A DNA stretch of 64,000 bases from CAVTWS01 sp963732655 (GTDB lineage Bacteria > Actinomycetota > Acidimicrobiia > Acidimicrobiales > SHLQ01), in NCBI GenBank assembly GCA_963732655.1, contig CAVTAI010000001.1:868001-932000 (forward strand), written 5' to 3'. The position numbers were made by a program, and so were the translations under genes. This document shows, piece by piece, positions 34,593-42,544 of this stretch (the stretch's first letter is position 1; each line of letters starts with the position of its first letter). The notes beneath the pieces are model-generated. The model saw only the letters and a list, made by a program, of their open reading frames with translations. It did not search any database and was not told where the DNA came from.

Positions 34593-36269
34593 ATGAGGGC
34601 CTCAGATGACCAGCATGAAGTCGACGTGACGGCCGGACGGTGGCAGCTCCGATCCGTGCCCGAGGAGTTGGTGGCGCGCTACACCGCCGAGGGGTGGTGG
34701 ACCGACGATTCGCTCGGCGACCTCGTCGAGCGGGGACTCGCGGCGATGGCGCAGGACGCGTTCGTCGTGCACTCCGATGTCCGGCCGTGGCGGGGCACCA
34801 TCGGTGACGTCGATCGGGCCGCGAGATCGTTCGCCCGGTCGTTGGCCGACCGGGGTATCGGCCCCGGCGATGTCGTCGTGTTCCAGTTGCCGAACTGGGT
34901 CGAGGCGGCCATCACGTTCTGGGGCACCGCGTACGCCGGCGCCGTGCTCGTGCCGGTCGTGCACTTCTACGGGGCCAAGGAGCTCGCCTACATCCTCGAG
35001 GCCACCGACCCGGCGCTGGTCATCACCCCCCATCGGTTCGGCCGCTCGGACTTCGTCGGCGACTACGCCGAGCTGCTGGCCGCCCGGGGAATCCCGTGGG
35101 TCATCGCTGGCGCCGACTCAGCTACTGAGCTCCCTCCGGGAGCCTCGGACACTGAGCTCCCTCCGGGAGCGGTCGCGTTCGACGACCTGCTCACCGCGGA
35201 GCCGGTGGCGGGGCCCGTGCCCGTCGATCCCGACAGCCCGGCCATCGTCGCTTTCACGTCGGGCACCACCCGCAATCCCAAAGGTGTGGTCCACTCGCAC
35301 CGCACGCTCGGCTTCGAGGCTCGCCAGCTCAGCGCGATGAGCCCGGCGGGAGGACCTCCGAACATCACCGGCGCCCCCGTCGGCCACTTCATCGGCATGC
35401 TCGGCGCGCTGCTGTGCTCGTTGATCCGGGGGGACTCGATCCACCTGATCGACGTGTGGAACCCGGGCGAGGTGTTGCGGGTCATGCGGCAGGAGCGCAT
35501 CGGCATGGGCGGTGGCTCGACCTACTTCTTGACCAGCCTGCTCGATCACCCCGACTTCTCCGCCGAGCACCTCGCCCTCATGCCCTATGCGGGGCTCGGT
35601 GGTTCACCCGTGCCGGTCGCGGTGACGGATCGGGCAACGAAGCTCGGCATCACCGCGTTCCGCTCCTACGGGAGCACCGAGCACCCGTCGATCACCGGTT
35701 CCTCCAAGGACGAGTCGGAGGTCAAGCGGCTCACGACCGACGGCAAGGCCCTGCCGGGCGTCGAGATCAAGCTCGACGAGGACGGCCAGATCCTGTGCCG
35801 GGGGCCCGAGCTCTTCCTCGGCTACACCGACCCCGAGCTCACCGCTGACGTGTTCGACGCCGAGGGCTGGTACCACACCGGCGATGTCGGCGTGATCGAT
35901 GCCGACGGCTACCTGGCCATCACCGACCGCATCTCCGACATCATCATCCGGGGCGGCGAGAACATCTCGGCGCAAGAGGTCGAAGAACTGCTGTTGCAGA
36001 TGCCCGGCATCGCCGAAGTCGCTGTGGTGGCCGAACCGCACGACCGGCTCGGCGAGCGGGCCGCCGCGGTGTACCGGGTCCGGGAGGGGGCGACGGCTCC
36101 GTCGCTGGCCGATGTCCAGGCGCATCTCGCCGAGGCGGGCCTGGCCAAGCAGAAGTGGCCCGAGGCGATGTACCAGGTGCTCGACTTCCCGCGCACCGCG
36201 TCGGGCAAGGTGCAGAAGTTCCGCCTGCGCCAACAGCTCCGGGAGGGCGCGCTCGACCTGCAGGCGTGA
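34593..36269 (+). CDS. AMP-dependent acyl-CoA ligase (cyclohexanecarboxylate-CoA ligase-like)
   Basis: A 558-residue ANL enzyme. P-loop variant FTSGTTRNPKGVVHSH, A5 YGSTEHPSITGSS, WYHTGDVGVIDADGY, RGGENISAQEVEE and the catalytic Lys near TASGKVQKFRLRQQ. The N-terminal EELVARYTAEGWWTDDSLGD is typical of the FadD/cyclohexanecarboxylate-CoA ligase subgroup and is shared with the ligase at 8854. An in-frame duplicated TELPPGA segment (residues ~176-192) comes from a 27-bp period repeat. It is divergent from the P450 operon, and the downstream SnoaL-like gene follows at 32 bp with its own promoter. Confidence 0.88.
   Translation: MRASDDQHEVDVTAGRWQLRSVPEELVARYTAEGWWTDDSLGDLVERGLAAMAQDAFVVHSDVRPWRGTIGDVDRAARSFARSLADRGIGPGDVVVFQLPNWVEAAITFWGTAYAGAVLVPVVHFYGAKELAYILEATDPALVITPHRFGRSDFVGDYAELLAARGIPWVIAGADSATELPPGASDTELPPGAVAFDDLLTAEPVAGPVPVDPDSPAIVAFTSGTTRNPKGVVHSHRTLGFEARQLSAMSPAGGPPNITGAPVGHFIGMLGALLCSLIRGDSIHLIDVWNPGEVLRVMRQERIGMGGGSTYFLTSLLDHPDFSAEHLALMPYAGLGGSPVPVAVTDRATKLGITAFRSYGSTEHPSITGSSKDESEVKRLTTDGKALPGVEIKLDEDGQILCRGPELFLGYTDPELTADVFDAEGWYHTGDVGVIDADGYLAITDRISDIIIRGGENISAQEVEELLLQMPGIAEVAVVAEPHDRLGERAAAVYRVREGATAPSLADVQAHLAEAGLAKQKWPEAMYQVLDFPRTASGKVQKFRLRQQLREGALDLQA
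35124..35170. repeat. Direct repeat with 27-bp period in ligase gene
   Basis: actgagctccctccgggagc occurs at 35124-35143 and 35151-35170. The period of nine codons gives TELPPGA twice. Each copy contains the stem GCTCCC-TCC-GGGAGC. Confidence 0.85.
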
Positions 36270-36289
36270 GCCCCTCGGCTCGGGGGCAG

Positions 36290-36301
36290 TACCATCCGCC
36301 G
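36290..36301 (+). promoter_or_regulatory. Leaderless-type -10 for SnoaL-like gene
   Basis: TACCAT (36290-36295), a 6-nt spacer CCGCCG, then ATG 36302, with no Shine-Dalgarno sequence. Confidence 0.5.
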
Positions 36302-36712
36302 ATGGACGACATCGAAGCGATCAGGCAGCTCAAGGCGCGGTACTTCCGATGCATGGACACCAAGCAGTGGGCCGAGATGCGCACGGTCTTCGCCGACGAC
36401 GTGGTGATGGACACCGAGTCCTCCGGCGGCGGCATCATCACCGGGGCCGACGAGTTCATGACGTTCCTCGCTGCCACGCTCGACGGCGTGATCACGGTTC
36501 ACCACGGCCACATGCCCGAGATCCAGATCACTTCCCCCACCACCGCGACCGGGATCTGGGCCTTGCAGGACACGCTCGTGTGGCCCGATGGCAACCGTCT
36601 CGTGGGCTACGGCCACTACCACGAGAACTACGTGAAGGCAGGCGACGAGTGGCGGATCGCATCGTCGAAGCTGACCCGCCTGCACATGGACTTCACCCCA
36701 CCCTCGGCCTGA
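36302..36712 (+). CDS. SnoaL-like/NTF2-superfamily protein
   Basis: 136 residues, typical of SnoaL-like domain proteins (cone-shaped alpha+beta barrel). The opening IEAIRQLKARYFRCMDTKQWAEM and VFADDVVMD are standard for the group, as are YGHYHENYVKAGDEWRIASS and LTRLHMDF near the end. The family includes isomerases, dehydratases and hydrolases acting on polyketide and steroid-like substrates, as well as non-catalytic members. The leaderless-type promoter fixes ATG 36302; longer in-frame readings overlap the ligase gene. A specific reaction cannot be assigned. Confidence 0.82.
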   Translation: MDDIEAIRQLKARYFRCMDTKQWAEMRTVFADDVVMDTESSGGGIITGADEFMTFLAATLDGVITVHHGHMPEIQITSPTTATGIWALQDTLVWPDGNRLVGYGHYHENYVKAGDEWRIASSKLTRLHMDFTPPSA

Positions 36713-36724
36713 CCGGCCGAGCGG

Positions 36725-37543
36725 TCAGCCGAGGACCTGATCGGCCTCCACCAGGAACCTCTGGGTGTGGTCGGCCGAACGCGTGACCGACGGCCACCCC
36801 TTGAGGATGCGCAGCATGCCGATCGAACGATGAAAGCTCGCCGTCTGAACCAAGGAGGCGGGCTCGACCTCCGCCCACGTCGCGTACGCGGCGAGGAACC
36901 GATCCGCCGTGTCCCAGCTGGGCGCCTCGCCGGCGAGGTGCTGGCGGGCCCAGGTCCAGGCCCCGAAGTAGCCGATGTCCCGACCTCGCTCGGCCAGGTG
37001 CAGACGATCGAAGTCGATGAGCACGAGACCGTCCGGAGACCGGATCACGTTGCGGGGCGAACAGTCGCCATGGGTGAGGACCAATGGCTCCTCGGAGGGG
37101 ATCATCTCGGCGGCCCGTGCGACGACCTCGTCGTACGCCTGCTGGGTGTCTTCGGGCATCTCCACCCGCGCCAGGGAGCGCACGACCTTGCTCGCCGGGC
37201 GCGTCCGGGGGACGGCGACGCCGCTGCCGTGGAGGTCAGCGACCAGTCGGGCGAACTCGTCGAAGGCCTGGTCGTCGAGGGTCGTCTGGCCGATCTCGGC
37301 CAGCGGGGCACCGTCGACGAAGGCCATGACGACGGTGTCGCCTTCCAGGGCCAACGGCTCCGGCAAGCCCGGGGGACGACGTTCGGCGCCGAAGGAGGAG
37401 CGCCACATGGCCAGCATGTTGGCGTACACCGAGGCTGCGTCGGCCACCATGTACCGCTTGAGCAGCAGGGAGTGTCCGTCCCGCTCCGCTCTCCTGACTG
37501 AACGATCGGGCTTCTCGCTTATCCCGGTCGTGCCCTCGAACAT
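36725..37543 (-). CDS. APH/choline-kinase family phosphotransferase
   Basis: A 272-residue protein. The catalytic loop is LTHGDCSPRNVI and the metal loop is LVLIDFDRLHLAERGRD. The N-lobe is short, with LLLKRYMV supplying a candidate ATP-binding Lys. It differs from the other two APH proteins of the window in lacking GDPxxDL after the metal Asp, and it has no ACAD next to it. A small-molecule kinase is likely; the substrate is not identifiable. TATGGT plus 6 nt precedes ATG 37543, a leaderless-type start. It is convergent with the SnoaL-like gene and divergent from the histidine phosphatase. Confidence 0.8.
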   Translation of the reverse strand: MFEGTTGISEKPDRSVRRAERDGHSLLLKRYMVADAASVYANMLAMWRSSFGAERRPPGLPEPLALEGDTVVMAFVDGAPLAEIGQTTLDDQAFDEFARLVADLHGSGVAVPRTRPASKVVRSLARVEMPEDTQQAYDEVVARAAEMIPSEEPLVLTHGDCSPRNVIRSPDGLVLIDFDRLHLAERGRDIGYFGAWTWARQHLAGEAPSWDTADRFLAAYATWAEVEPASLVQTASFHRSIGMLRILKGWPSVTRSADHTQRFLVEADQVLG

Positions 37544-37555
37544 CGCGTGACCATA
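37544..37555 (-). promoter_or_regulatory. Leaderless-type -10 for APH gene
   Basis: Minus strand TATGGT, a 6-nt spacer CACGCG, then ATG 37543. It overlaps the upstream part of the divergent phosphatase region. Confidence 0.5.
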
Positions 37556-37572
37556 TCGGTCGTGGTCGGGGT

Positions 37573-37585
37573 TAACGTCGGCGAG
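37573..37585 (+). promoter_or_regulatory. Leaderless-type -10 for histidine phosphatase gene
   Basis: TAACGT (37573-37578), a 7-nt spacer CGGCGAG, then ATG 37586. It decides against the longer GTG 37547 reading. Confidence 0.55.
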
Positions 37586-38158
37586 ATGCTGTCACCGGCG
37601 ATTCTCCACACCGTGTTGCTGGTCCGCCACGGGCAAACCACCTGGAACCGGGAGCGTCGCCGACAAGGCCGGGAGGACACCCCGCTCGATGAGGTCGGCG
37701 CCCAACAGGCCGTCGCGTTGGGGGAGGAGCTCGCGGACACGCACATCGATCTCGCCTTCAGCAGTCCGTTGTCCCGCGCCCGATGCACCGCGGCGGCGGT
37801 GCTCGTGGGCCGGCCGATCGAGCTCCGGATCGACGAGCGGCTCCTCGAGTTCGACTACGGCTCCATGTCGGGAACGGTCCGTGGTGAGGTCCCGCTGAGT
37901 CTGAAACACGACCACATGGACATCCCCGTCCCGGGCGGTGAGAGCCTCCGTCAGGCCTGGGGGCGGGCCGAGCGGTTCGCCGCTCATCTGAGCGTCGTCT
38001 CGACGCCCGGGGCGACGATCCTGGTCGTGGGCCATGGACGCCAACACCACCTGCTCGCCGGGGTGCTGCGCGGGTGGGATCTCCCCACGACCGCCAAGTC
38101 CAAGGACACCCGTCTCGCGCCGGCGACCTGCGTCGAGATCGTGGTGGCTCGCGACTGA
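37586..38158 (+). CDS. Histidine phosphatase (phosphoglycerate-mutase superfamily)
   Basis: 190 residues. The catalytic RHG motif is VLLVRHGQTTWNRER with phospho-accepting His, followed by FSSPLSRARCTA (second Arg), LLEFDYGSM with acid/base Glu, and VVGHGRQHHLLAGVL with the second catalytic His. Family members include cofactor-dependent phosphoglycerate mutase, alpha-ribazole phosphatase and broad-specificity phosphatases. The short sequence fits a phosphatase rather than a mutase. It is convergent with the amidohydrolase at 38181 (22-bp gap). Confidence 0.85.
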   Translation: MLSPAILHTVLLVRHGQTTWNRERRRQGREDTPLDEVGAQQAVALGEELADTHIDLAFSSPLSRARCTAAAVLVGRPIELRIDERLLEFDYGSMSGTVRGEVPLSLKHDHMDIPVPGGESLRQAWGRAERFAAHLSVVSTPGATILVVGHGRQHHLLAGVLRGWDLPTTAKSKDTRLAPATCVEIVVARD

Positions 38159-38180
38159 TGGCCGCGCCCGATCCAGGACT

Positions 38181-39383
38181 TCACCCCACCTGCGGCGTAG
38201 CGGCGCCCGACGTACCGGCGGCCGGCGGTGAGGCGGGGAGCGGGTCGCCCGTCCGGGCGAAGCACTCGGCGATGGAGGCGCCGAGGAAGAGCTCGCGGGC
38301 CTCGGCATCGAGGTCGTCGAGGCCTGTCCCATAGAGCGCCAGGGGCTCGGCGTTGCCCTCGAAGTGCGGGTAGTCCGAGGAGAACACCGTGATGCCGGGC
38401 AACGTCGCGGCCAGCTCGAGGGCGTCGTCGTCGCCGAAGCCGGGCAGCGGGGTGATGCGCAAGGCGCGGCGCAGCATGTCGCCACCGGACACGTCCCACG
38501 GCCAGTCGCCGAGGGCCAGGGACGAGAGCGCCTGCCGCTCCAGGGTGGCCAGGAACGGCGGCACCCAGTTGACGCGCATCTCGGCGACGAGCACGGTGAC
38601 GTCGGGGTGGCGGGCGAACACGCCGCCGTAGAGGAGGGCGACGAGCAGGTTCTGCGCGGCGTGGGTGCGCTGCGTATTGGCGAGCCGGACCAATCCGGCA
38701 GCACCGGCACCGCCCGGTTGGTTCCAGCCGATGTCGGCCCAGTCGGCGAAGTCGGTCGAGGTGTTCCCGACGTGGACGACGGCGATCATGCCGAGGCGAA
38801 CGGCCGCGGTCCACACCTTGTCCCACTCCGGGTGACCCGGGGATCGCCCGCCGGGCGGGCGGCCGTCGACGGTGTAGAGGAAGAAGGCGCGAGCGCCGCG
38901 TGCCCGGGCGCGTTCGAGCTCGAGGACGGCCGCGTCGAGGTCGGTGAAGTCGACGACCGCGACGGCGTGGAGACGCTCGGCGTGGTCGGCGAGCTGCTCG
39001 GTCAGGAAGTCGTTGCAACGGCGCACCCCGGCGGGGCGGTCGGCGCCGATGAACTCGAGCATCTGCCAGTAGCTGCCCGGGTTGACCAGGCAGTGGTCGA
39101 TGCCGATGCGGTCCATCCACGCGGCGCGTTCGGCCGACGTGGAGTCGTGCTTGGGGTGCAGGATCACCGGCCCACCGCGCCGTTCGGCCATGGCCACGAG
39201 CGAGGGCATGAGCTCCTCAGGGGTCGGTCGCTCGGTGTCGGGGAGTGCTCGCAGCAGATCGCCGGCGACGCCGTGGGCCAGCATGGCGATGCCTGCGGGG
39301 ATGTGGTCGAGCCAGGGTTCGAGGGGGTGATGGCCCGGCGCGAAGCCGCCGACCTCCCAGTGCGAGTCGACATCGATGATCAT
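38181..39383 (-). CDS. Amidohydrolase-2 family protein
   Basis: A 400-residue TIM-barrel protein. The N-terminal metal motif is IIDVDSHWEV (D6-S7-H8); further candidate ligands are the His in VILHPKHDS and VVHVGNT and the Asp in FSSDYPHFEG. The Amidohydro_2 family is shared with the protein at 23566, but the two are divergent. ATG 39383 overlaps the upstream stop (ATGA), so the two genes are coupled. The large open frame to 40451 is not coding upstream of this ATG. A decarboxylase or hydrolase of a cyclic acid is likely; the substrate is unknown. Confidence 0.82.
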   Translation of the reverse strand: MIIDVDSHWEVGGFAPGHHPLEPWLDHIPAGIAMLAHGVAGDLLRALPDTERPTPEELMPSLVAMAERRGGPVILHPKHDSTSAERAAWMDRIGIDHCLVNPGSYWQMLEFIGADRPAGVRRCNDFLTEQLADHAERLHAVAVVDFTDLDAAVLELERARARGARAFFLYTVDGRPPGGRSPGHPEWDKVWTAAVRLGMIAVVHVGNTSTDFADWADIGWNQPGGAGAAGLVRLANTQRTHAAQNLLVALLYGGVFARHPDVTVLVAEMRVNWVPPFLATLERQALSSLALGDWPWDVSGGDMLRRALRITPLPGFGDDDALELAATLPGITVFSSDYPHFEGNAEPLALYGTGLDDLDAEARELFLGASIAECFARTGDPLPASPPAAGTSGAATPQVG

Positions 39384-40378
39384 GGCGAACCCCTCCGTGT
39401 CGGTTGGCCGTGGACCCGGTCGGCCAGGGCGGCGAACGACCACACATCTTGGTCCTCGCCCCAGCCCTCGACCAGATCGGACTCCGACGAGCCGTACTCC
39501 CACCGCAGGTACGAGTTGATGCACATACCGCTCGTCGGCAAGAACATGCCACTGCGGTTCTGCGCCCGGCCCACCAGTCGGCGGCCGTCGGTGTCGACGG
39601 CGTCGAGATCGATGCGCTCGACCATGCCGTCGGTACGGCGCACGACCCGGCGGGTGGCCTCGGCGAGGCGGCATAGCCTTCCGTCGCGCAGCAGGTACCC
39701 GGACGAGAGGTGCTCGATCTCGGCGTCGTCCGGCGACGGGACGCAGAAGGCCAGGAACGCATCCTCGGTCGATGCGGCTCCGTAGACGTAGCTGAGCCGT
39801 CCGCCCCGGCCGAGGAGCTCGGGTCGGCGTCCCCATGACCGGTCGCGGATGCTCACGCAATCGACCTCGATCCTGTCGCCCCGCAGGTCCAGGGTGCCGG
39901 TGACCCGGCCGGGCTGGTCGTAGTGCGACGACCCGGAGAACGGTGGTGCGCCCTGAACGTGGGGTATCGGCGGCGTGATGCCCTCGAAGCGCAGGTCGGC
40001 GACCAGGTCGTCGTGGTCCCGGAACCGGTAGCCGAGGTCGTACACCATGCCCGGCTCGACCATCGTGATCGACACGCCGGTCCGAAAGGTGACGTCGCGC
40101 AGGTCGAGCGGATCGGGCAGCGGCTGGTGATGTTGGTATGCGAAGTAGGGCACCTCCCAGGGCTGGGCCGACGGTGGCCCGTAGACGAAGGCTCCACCGG
40201 CGACGGTGCCCTGGTTCGGACGCATCTGGACGTACAACCAGCCCATGAGAGCCCGGTCGGGAACGTGGAACGCGAACCACGCCGTCTCGGTCCAATCCCA
40301 CTGCGCCCCTGGCGCGTGCACGAGATCGTCGGCCGGGCTGAAGTGAAGCGATGCTTCGAAGGGGAGTTCGACGGCCAC
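39380..40378 (-). CDS. Conserved hypothetical protein, lipocalin/hydroxyneurosporene-synthase-like
   Basis: 332 residues, beta-rich, no signal peptide. Characteristic segments are WDWTETAWFAFHVPDRALMG, IEVDCVSIRDRSWGRRPE (a conserved DRSWG) and SYVYGAASTEDAFL. I recall this pattern from AttH/CrtC-like proteins of the two-lipocalin fold (DUF7064/DUF7065 type) common beside actinobacterial steroid and terpene genes, but I cannot verify that assignment. GTG 40378 has TAGGGT with a 6-nt spacer, a leaderless-type start. It is co-transcribed with the amidohydrolase and divergent from the APH gene at 40411. Confidence 0.6.
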   Translation of the reverse strand: MAVELPFEASLHFSPADDLVHAPGAQWDWTETAWFAFHVPDRALMGWLYVQMRPNQGTVAGGAFVYGPPSAQPWEVPYFAYQHHQPLPDPLDLRDVTFRTGVSITMVEPGMVYDLGYRFRDHDDLVADLRFEGITPPIPHVQGAPPFSGSSHYDQPGRVTGTLDLRGDRIEVDCVSIRDRSWGRRPELLGRGGRLSYVYGAASTEDAFLAFCVPSPDDAEIEHLSSGYLLRDGRLCRLAEATRRVVRRTDGMVERIDLDAVDTDGRRLVGRAQNRSGMFLPTSGMCINSYLRWEYGSSESDLVEGWGEDQDVWSFAALADRVHGQPTRRGSP

Positions 40379-40390
40379 GGCGCGACCCTA
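40379..40390 (-). promoter_or_regulatory. Leaderless-type -10 for lipocalin-like/amidohydrolase operon
   Basis: Minus strand TAGGGT, a 6-nt spacer CGCGCC, then GTG 40378. The whole divergent gap to ATG 40411 is only 32 bp. Confidence 0.55.
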
Positions 40391-40410
40391 CTAAAACCAG
40401 GCACCTATTT

Positions 40411-41799
40411 ATGAACGACGCATCGGTCAGCGACACCGCCCGCGGCGGCACCTACTTCTCGGGGCTGGAGCGTTGGGCCTCGGCCGAGACCGGCGTCGCT
40501 GACCTCAGCCTGACTCGTCTGCCCGGCGGCGGTCGGCACCAGGCCTGGCGGGTCCAGCCGGCCGACGCCGCCGACGAACGGTGCTGGTTCCTGCGGCTCG
40601 ACGCCGAGGCGCCCTCGGACCGTGAGCACTACACGTTGCGCCGCGAAGCAGACGCGTACCGCGCCGCCCACGCGGCCGGCGCCCCGGTACCCCGGCTCAT
40701 CGGCGTGCACCCCGACATCGAGGCCGTCCTCCTCGAGCACATGCCCGGCGACGCTCGTTTCAGCGGGCTCGATCCCACCGCCCAACAGATGATCATCGAC
40801 GACCTGGCCGCCCACCTCGCCCGGCTCCACGCCGCGGATCCCGCCTCGCTCCCCCTCGGTTCGCTCGGACCGGTCGTGAGTCTCGACGCTCACGTGCGCC
40901 GCGAGATCGACATCTGGCAACAACGCCTCGATGACACCGGCCTCGCCCGTCCGTTCTATTCGGCCGCCTTCCGTTGGTTGCGGGCCCATCAGCCCGCGGT
41001 CCCCCGCCGTCCCGCCCTCGTACAGGGCGACACCGGCCCGGGCAACTTCCTCCACGATGGCCAGCGCGTCACGGCGATCCTCGATCTCGAGTTGGGTCAC
41101 CTCGGCGATCCGCTGGAGGACCTGGCGTGGGTCGGGACTCGCAACGTCCAGGAGCCGGTGCCCGACTTCGACCTCTTCTGCGAGCGCTACGTCGCCGCCG
41201 GGGGCGAGCCCCTCGACCCGTTCCGGTTGCGGTACCACCTGCTCTTCGCCGAGCTTCGGATCGCCGTCCTCTACGTCGACCGGGAGACCGGCGAGCCCGA
41301 CCCCGGCGAGGACCTCGGCAACCAGTTGATCTACCGCGCCCTGCACCAGCGGGTCGTGGTCGAGGCCATGGCCACCGCCCTCGGGGTCGAACTCCCCGAC
41401 GTCGACATCGGTGCCGATCCGCCGCCCACCGCGAACACGCCCCTCCACGATGCGTTGCTCGGCCAGCTCCGCACCATCGTGGTGCCGGCGATCAGCGACC
41501 CGTTCGCGGCCCGGCGCGCCAAGGGCATGGCCCGCATCATCAAGCACCTCGACCAGGCGGACCGTTACGGCGACGCTCCCCAACGAGCCGAGGTCGCCGC
41601 CCTGACCCGGCTGCTCGGCGCCGAGCCGGCGACGGTCGAGGACGGCCGCCGCGAGGTCGACGATCTCGTCCGGGCGGGGACACTCGACGTCGCCGATCTG
41701 CTGCCTTACGCCTGGGAGCACGCCTCCTGGGTCACGGCCCTCGCCCGCCCGGCCATGGGTGCGTTGGCGACGACCCACCATCCGATCATCCGAGGTTGA
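40411..41799 (+). CDS. APH-family phosphotransferase, long form
   Basis: A 462-residue protein. Glycine-rich N-lobe LPGGGRHQAWRV, catalytic loop LVQGDTGPGNFLHDG and metal loop AILDLELGHLGDPLEDLAW, the same GDPxxDL ending as in the ACAD-linked APH at 18808. A ~110-residue C-terminal helical extension (from about residue 345) with DRYGDAPQRAEVAALTRLL is not part of the kinase fold and is of unknown function. Start ATG 40411 is the first in-frame ATG in the AT-rich divergent gap. A small-molecule or acyl-CoA kinase is likely. Confidence 0.78.
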   Translation: MNDASVSDTARGGTYFSGLERWASAETGVADLSLTRLPGGGRHQAWRVQPADAADERCWFLRLDAEAPSDREHYTLRREADAYRAAHAAGAPVPRLIGVHPDIEAVLLEHMPGDARFSGLDPTAQQMIIDDLAAHLARLHAADPASLPLGSLGPVVSLDAHVRREIDIWQQRLDDTGLARPFYSAAFRWLRAHQPAVPRRPALVQGDTGPGNFLHDGQRVTAILDLELGHLGDPLEDLAWVGTRNVQEPVPDFDLFCERYVAAGGEPLDPFRLRYHLLFAELRIAVLYVDRETGEPDPGEDLGNQLIYRALHQRVVVEAMATALGVELPDVDIGADPPPTANTPLHDALLGQLRTIVVPAISDPFAARRAKGMARIIKHLDQADRYGDAPQRAEVAALTRLLGAEPATVEDGRREVDDLVRAGTLDVADLLPYAWEHASWVTALARPAMGALATTHHPIIRG

Positions 41800-41889
41800 C
41801 CACACACCCCACGCCTACTGGTTCTCGGGTGCGCTGACATACGCACGCCGTCGACGCAGACCTGGGACGGATCGGCGCGCCCCGCTGCG

Positions 41890-42510
41890 TCAGCCGGTGG
41901 CGAGAAGCCGCTGGTAGTCCTCCCACGTGTCGACGTCGAGCGGGGCATCAGCGTCGACACGGACCCGGTCGGTCCGGAACCGACCCGACTCCAGCAGCTT
42001 CCACACCGCCTTGTCGCCATGGAGCTCCGAGAGGGCTCCGAACACGGATCGGGCGAGCCAGAACGGGTGCCCGGCACCGTCGCGGTACTCGACGACGGCG
42101 ATCTCAGCACCGCCGGCCGCCGCGTCCAGAAGCGCGTCGACCGCGTGGGACGCGATGTGGGGTTGGTCTCCGAGGAACAGCAGGAACCCCTCCGCGGACT
42201 CTTCGATGACACTGAGCGCGCTCACGATCGACGACGAGCAACCCTCCGTGTGGTGGACGCTGTCGACGACCGTCACCCCGTCGAGATCGACGGCGTCGCG
42301 GACCTCGGGCGCGGCGCCACCCAGCGCGACGATCGTCTGCGGGAAGTCCAGCGCCCGCACGCCGTCGAGCGTGACACCCAGCAGGGTCGATCCACGGTAC
42401 GAGAGGAGCTGTTTGGGTCGACCCAGGCGGCGTGACGAGCCGGCCGCGAGCACGAGCGCGGTGACCCTCGCGCGGCGGTGGTTCGAGTCGACAACACCCG
42501 CGCAGCTCAC
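41890..42510 (-). CDS. MobA-like NTP transferase (molybdenum cofactor cytidylyl/guanylyltransferase type)
   Basis: 206 residues. Nucleotide-binding signature LVLAAGSSRRLGRPKQLLS, metal-binding Asp in FLFLGDQPHI, and GHPFWLARSVFG. This is the MocA/MobA-like family that converts molybdopterin to its CMP or GMP dinucleotide form. The adjacent XdhC and the downstream CO dehydrogenase, which needs molybdopterin cytosine dinucleotide, make the MocA role the best guess. GTG 42510 has TAGGAT plus a 7-nt spacer. It is divergent from xdhC across a 34-bp gap. Confidence 0.84.
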   Translation of the reverse strand: MSCAGVVDSNHRRARVTALVLAAGSSRRLGRPKQLLSYRGSTLLGVTLDGVRALDFPQTIVALGGAAPEVRDAVDLDGVTVVDSVHHTEGCSSSIVSALSVIEESAEGFLLFLGDQPHIASHAVDALLDAAAGGAEIAVVEYRDGAGHPFWLARSVFGALSELHGDKAVWKLLESGRFRTDRVRVDADAPLDVDTWEDYQRLLATG

Positions 42511-42523
42511 CGAGCCGATCCTA
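42511..42523 (-). promoter_or_regulatory. Leaderless-type -10 for MobA-like gene
   Basis: Minus strand TAGGAT, a 7-nt spacer CGGCTCG, then GTG 42510. Confidence 0.55.
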
Positions 42524-42535
42524 CTGGGACAGTAG
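42521..42535. promoter_or_regulatory. 15-bp palindrome joining back-to-back leaderless promoters
   Basis: CTACTG-GGA-CAGTAG, perfect 6-3-6 inverted repeat. Its two ends form part of the -10 hexamers for the leftward MobA-like gene (TAGGAT) and the rightward xdhC gene (TAGGGT). It could be an operator, or could arise because the two -10 elements are near-identical and inverted. Confidence 0.55.
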
Positions 42536-42544
42536 GGTGGCCCC
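42533..42544 (+). promoter_or_regulatory. Leaderless-type -10 for xdhC-like gene
   Basis: TAGGGT (42533-42538), a 6-nt spacer GGCCCC, then GTG 42545. Confidence 0.55.
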
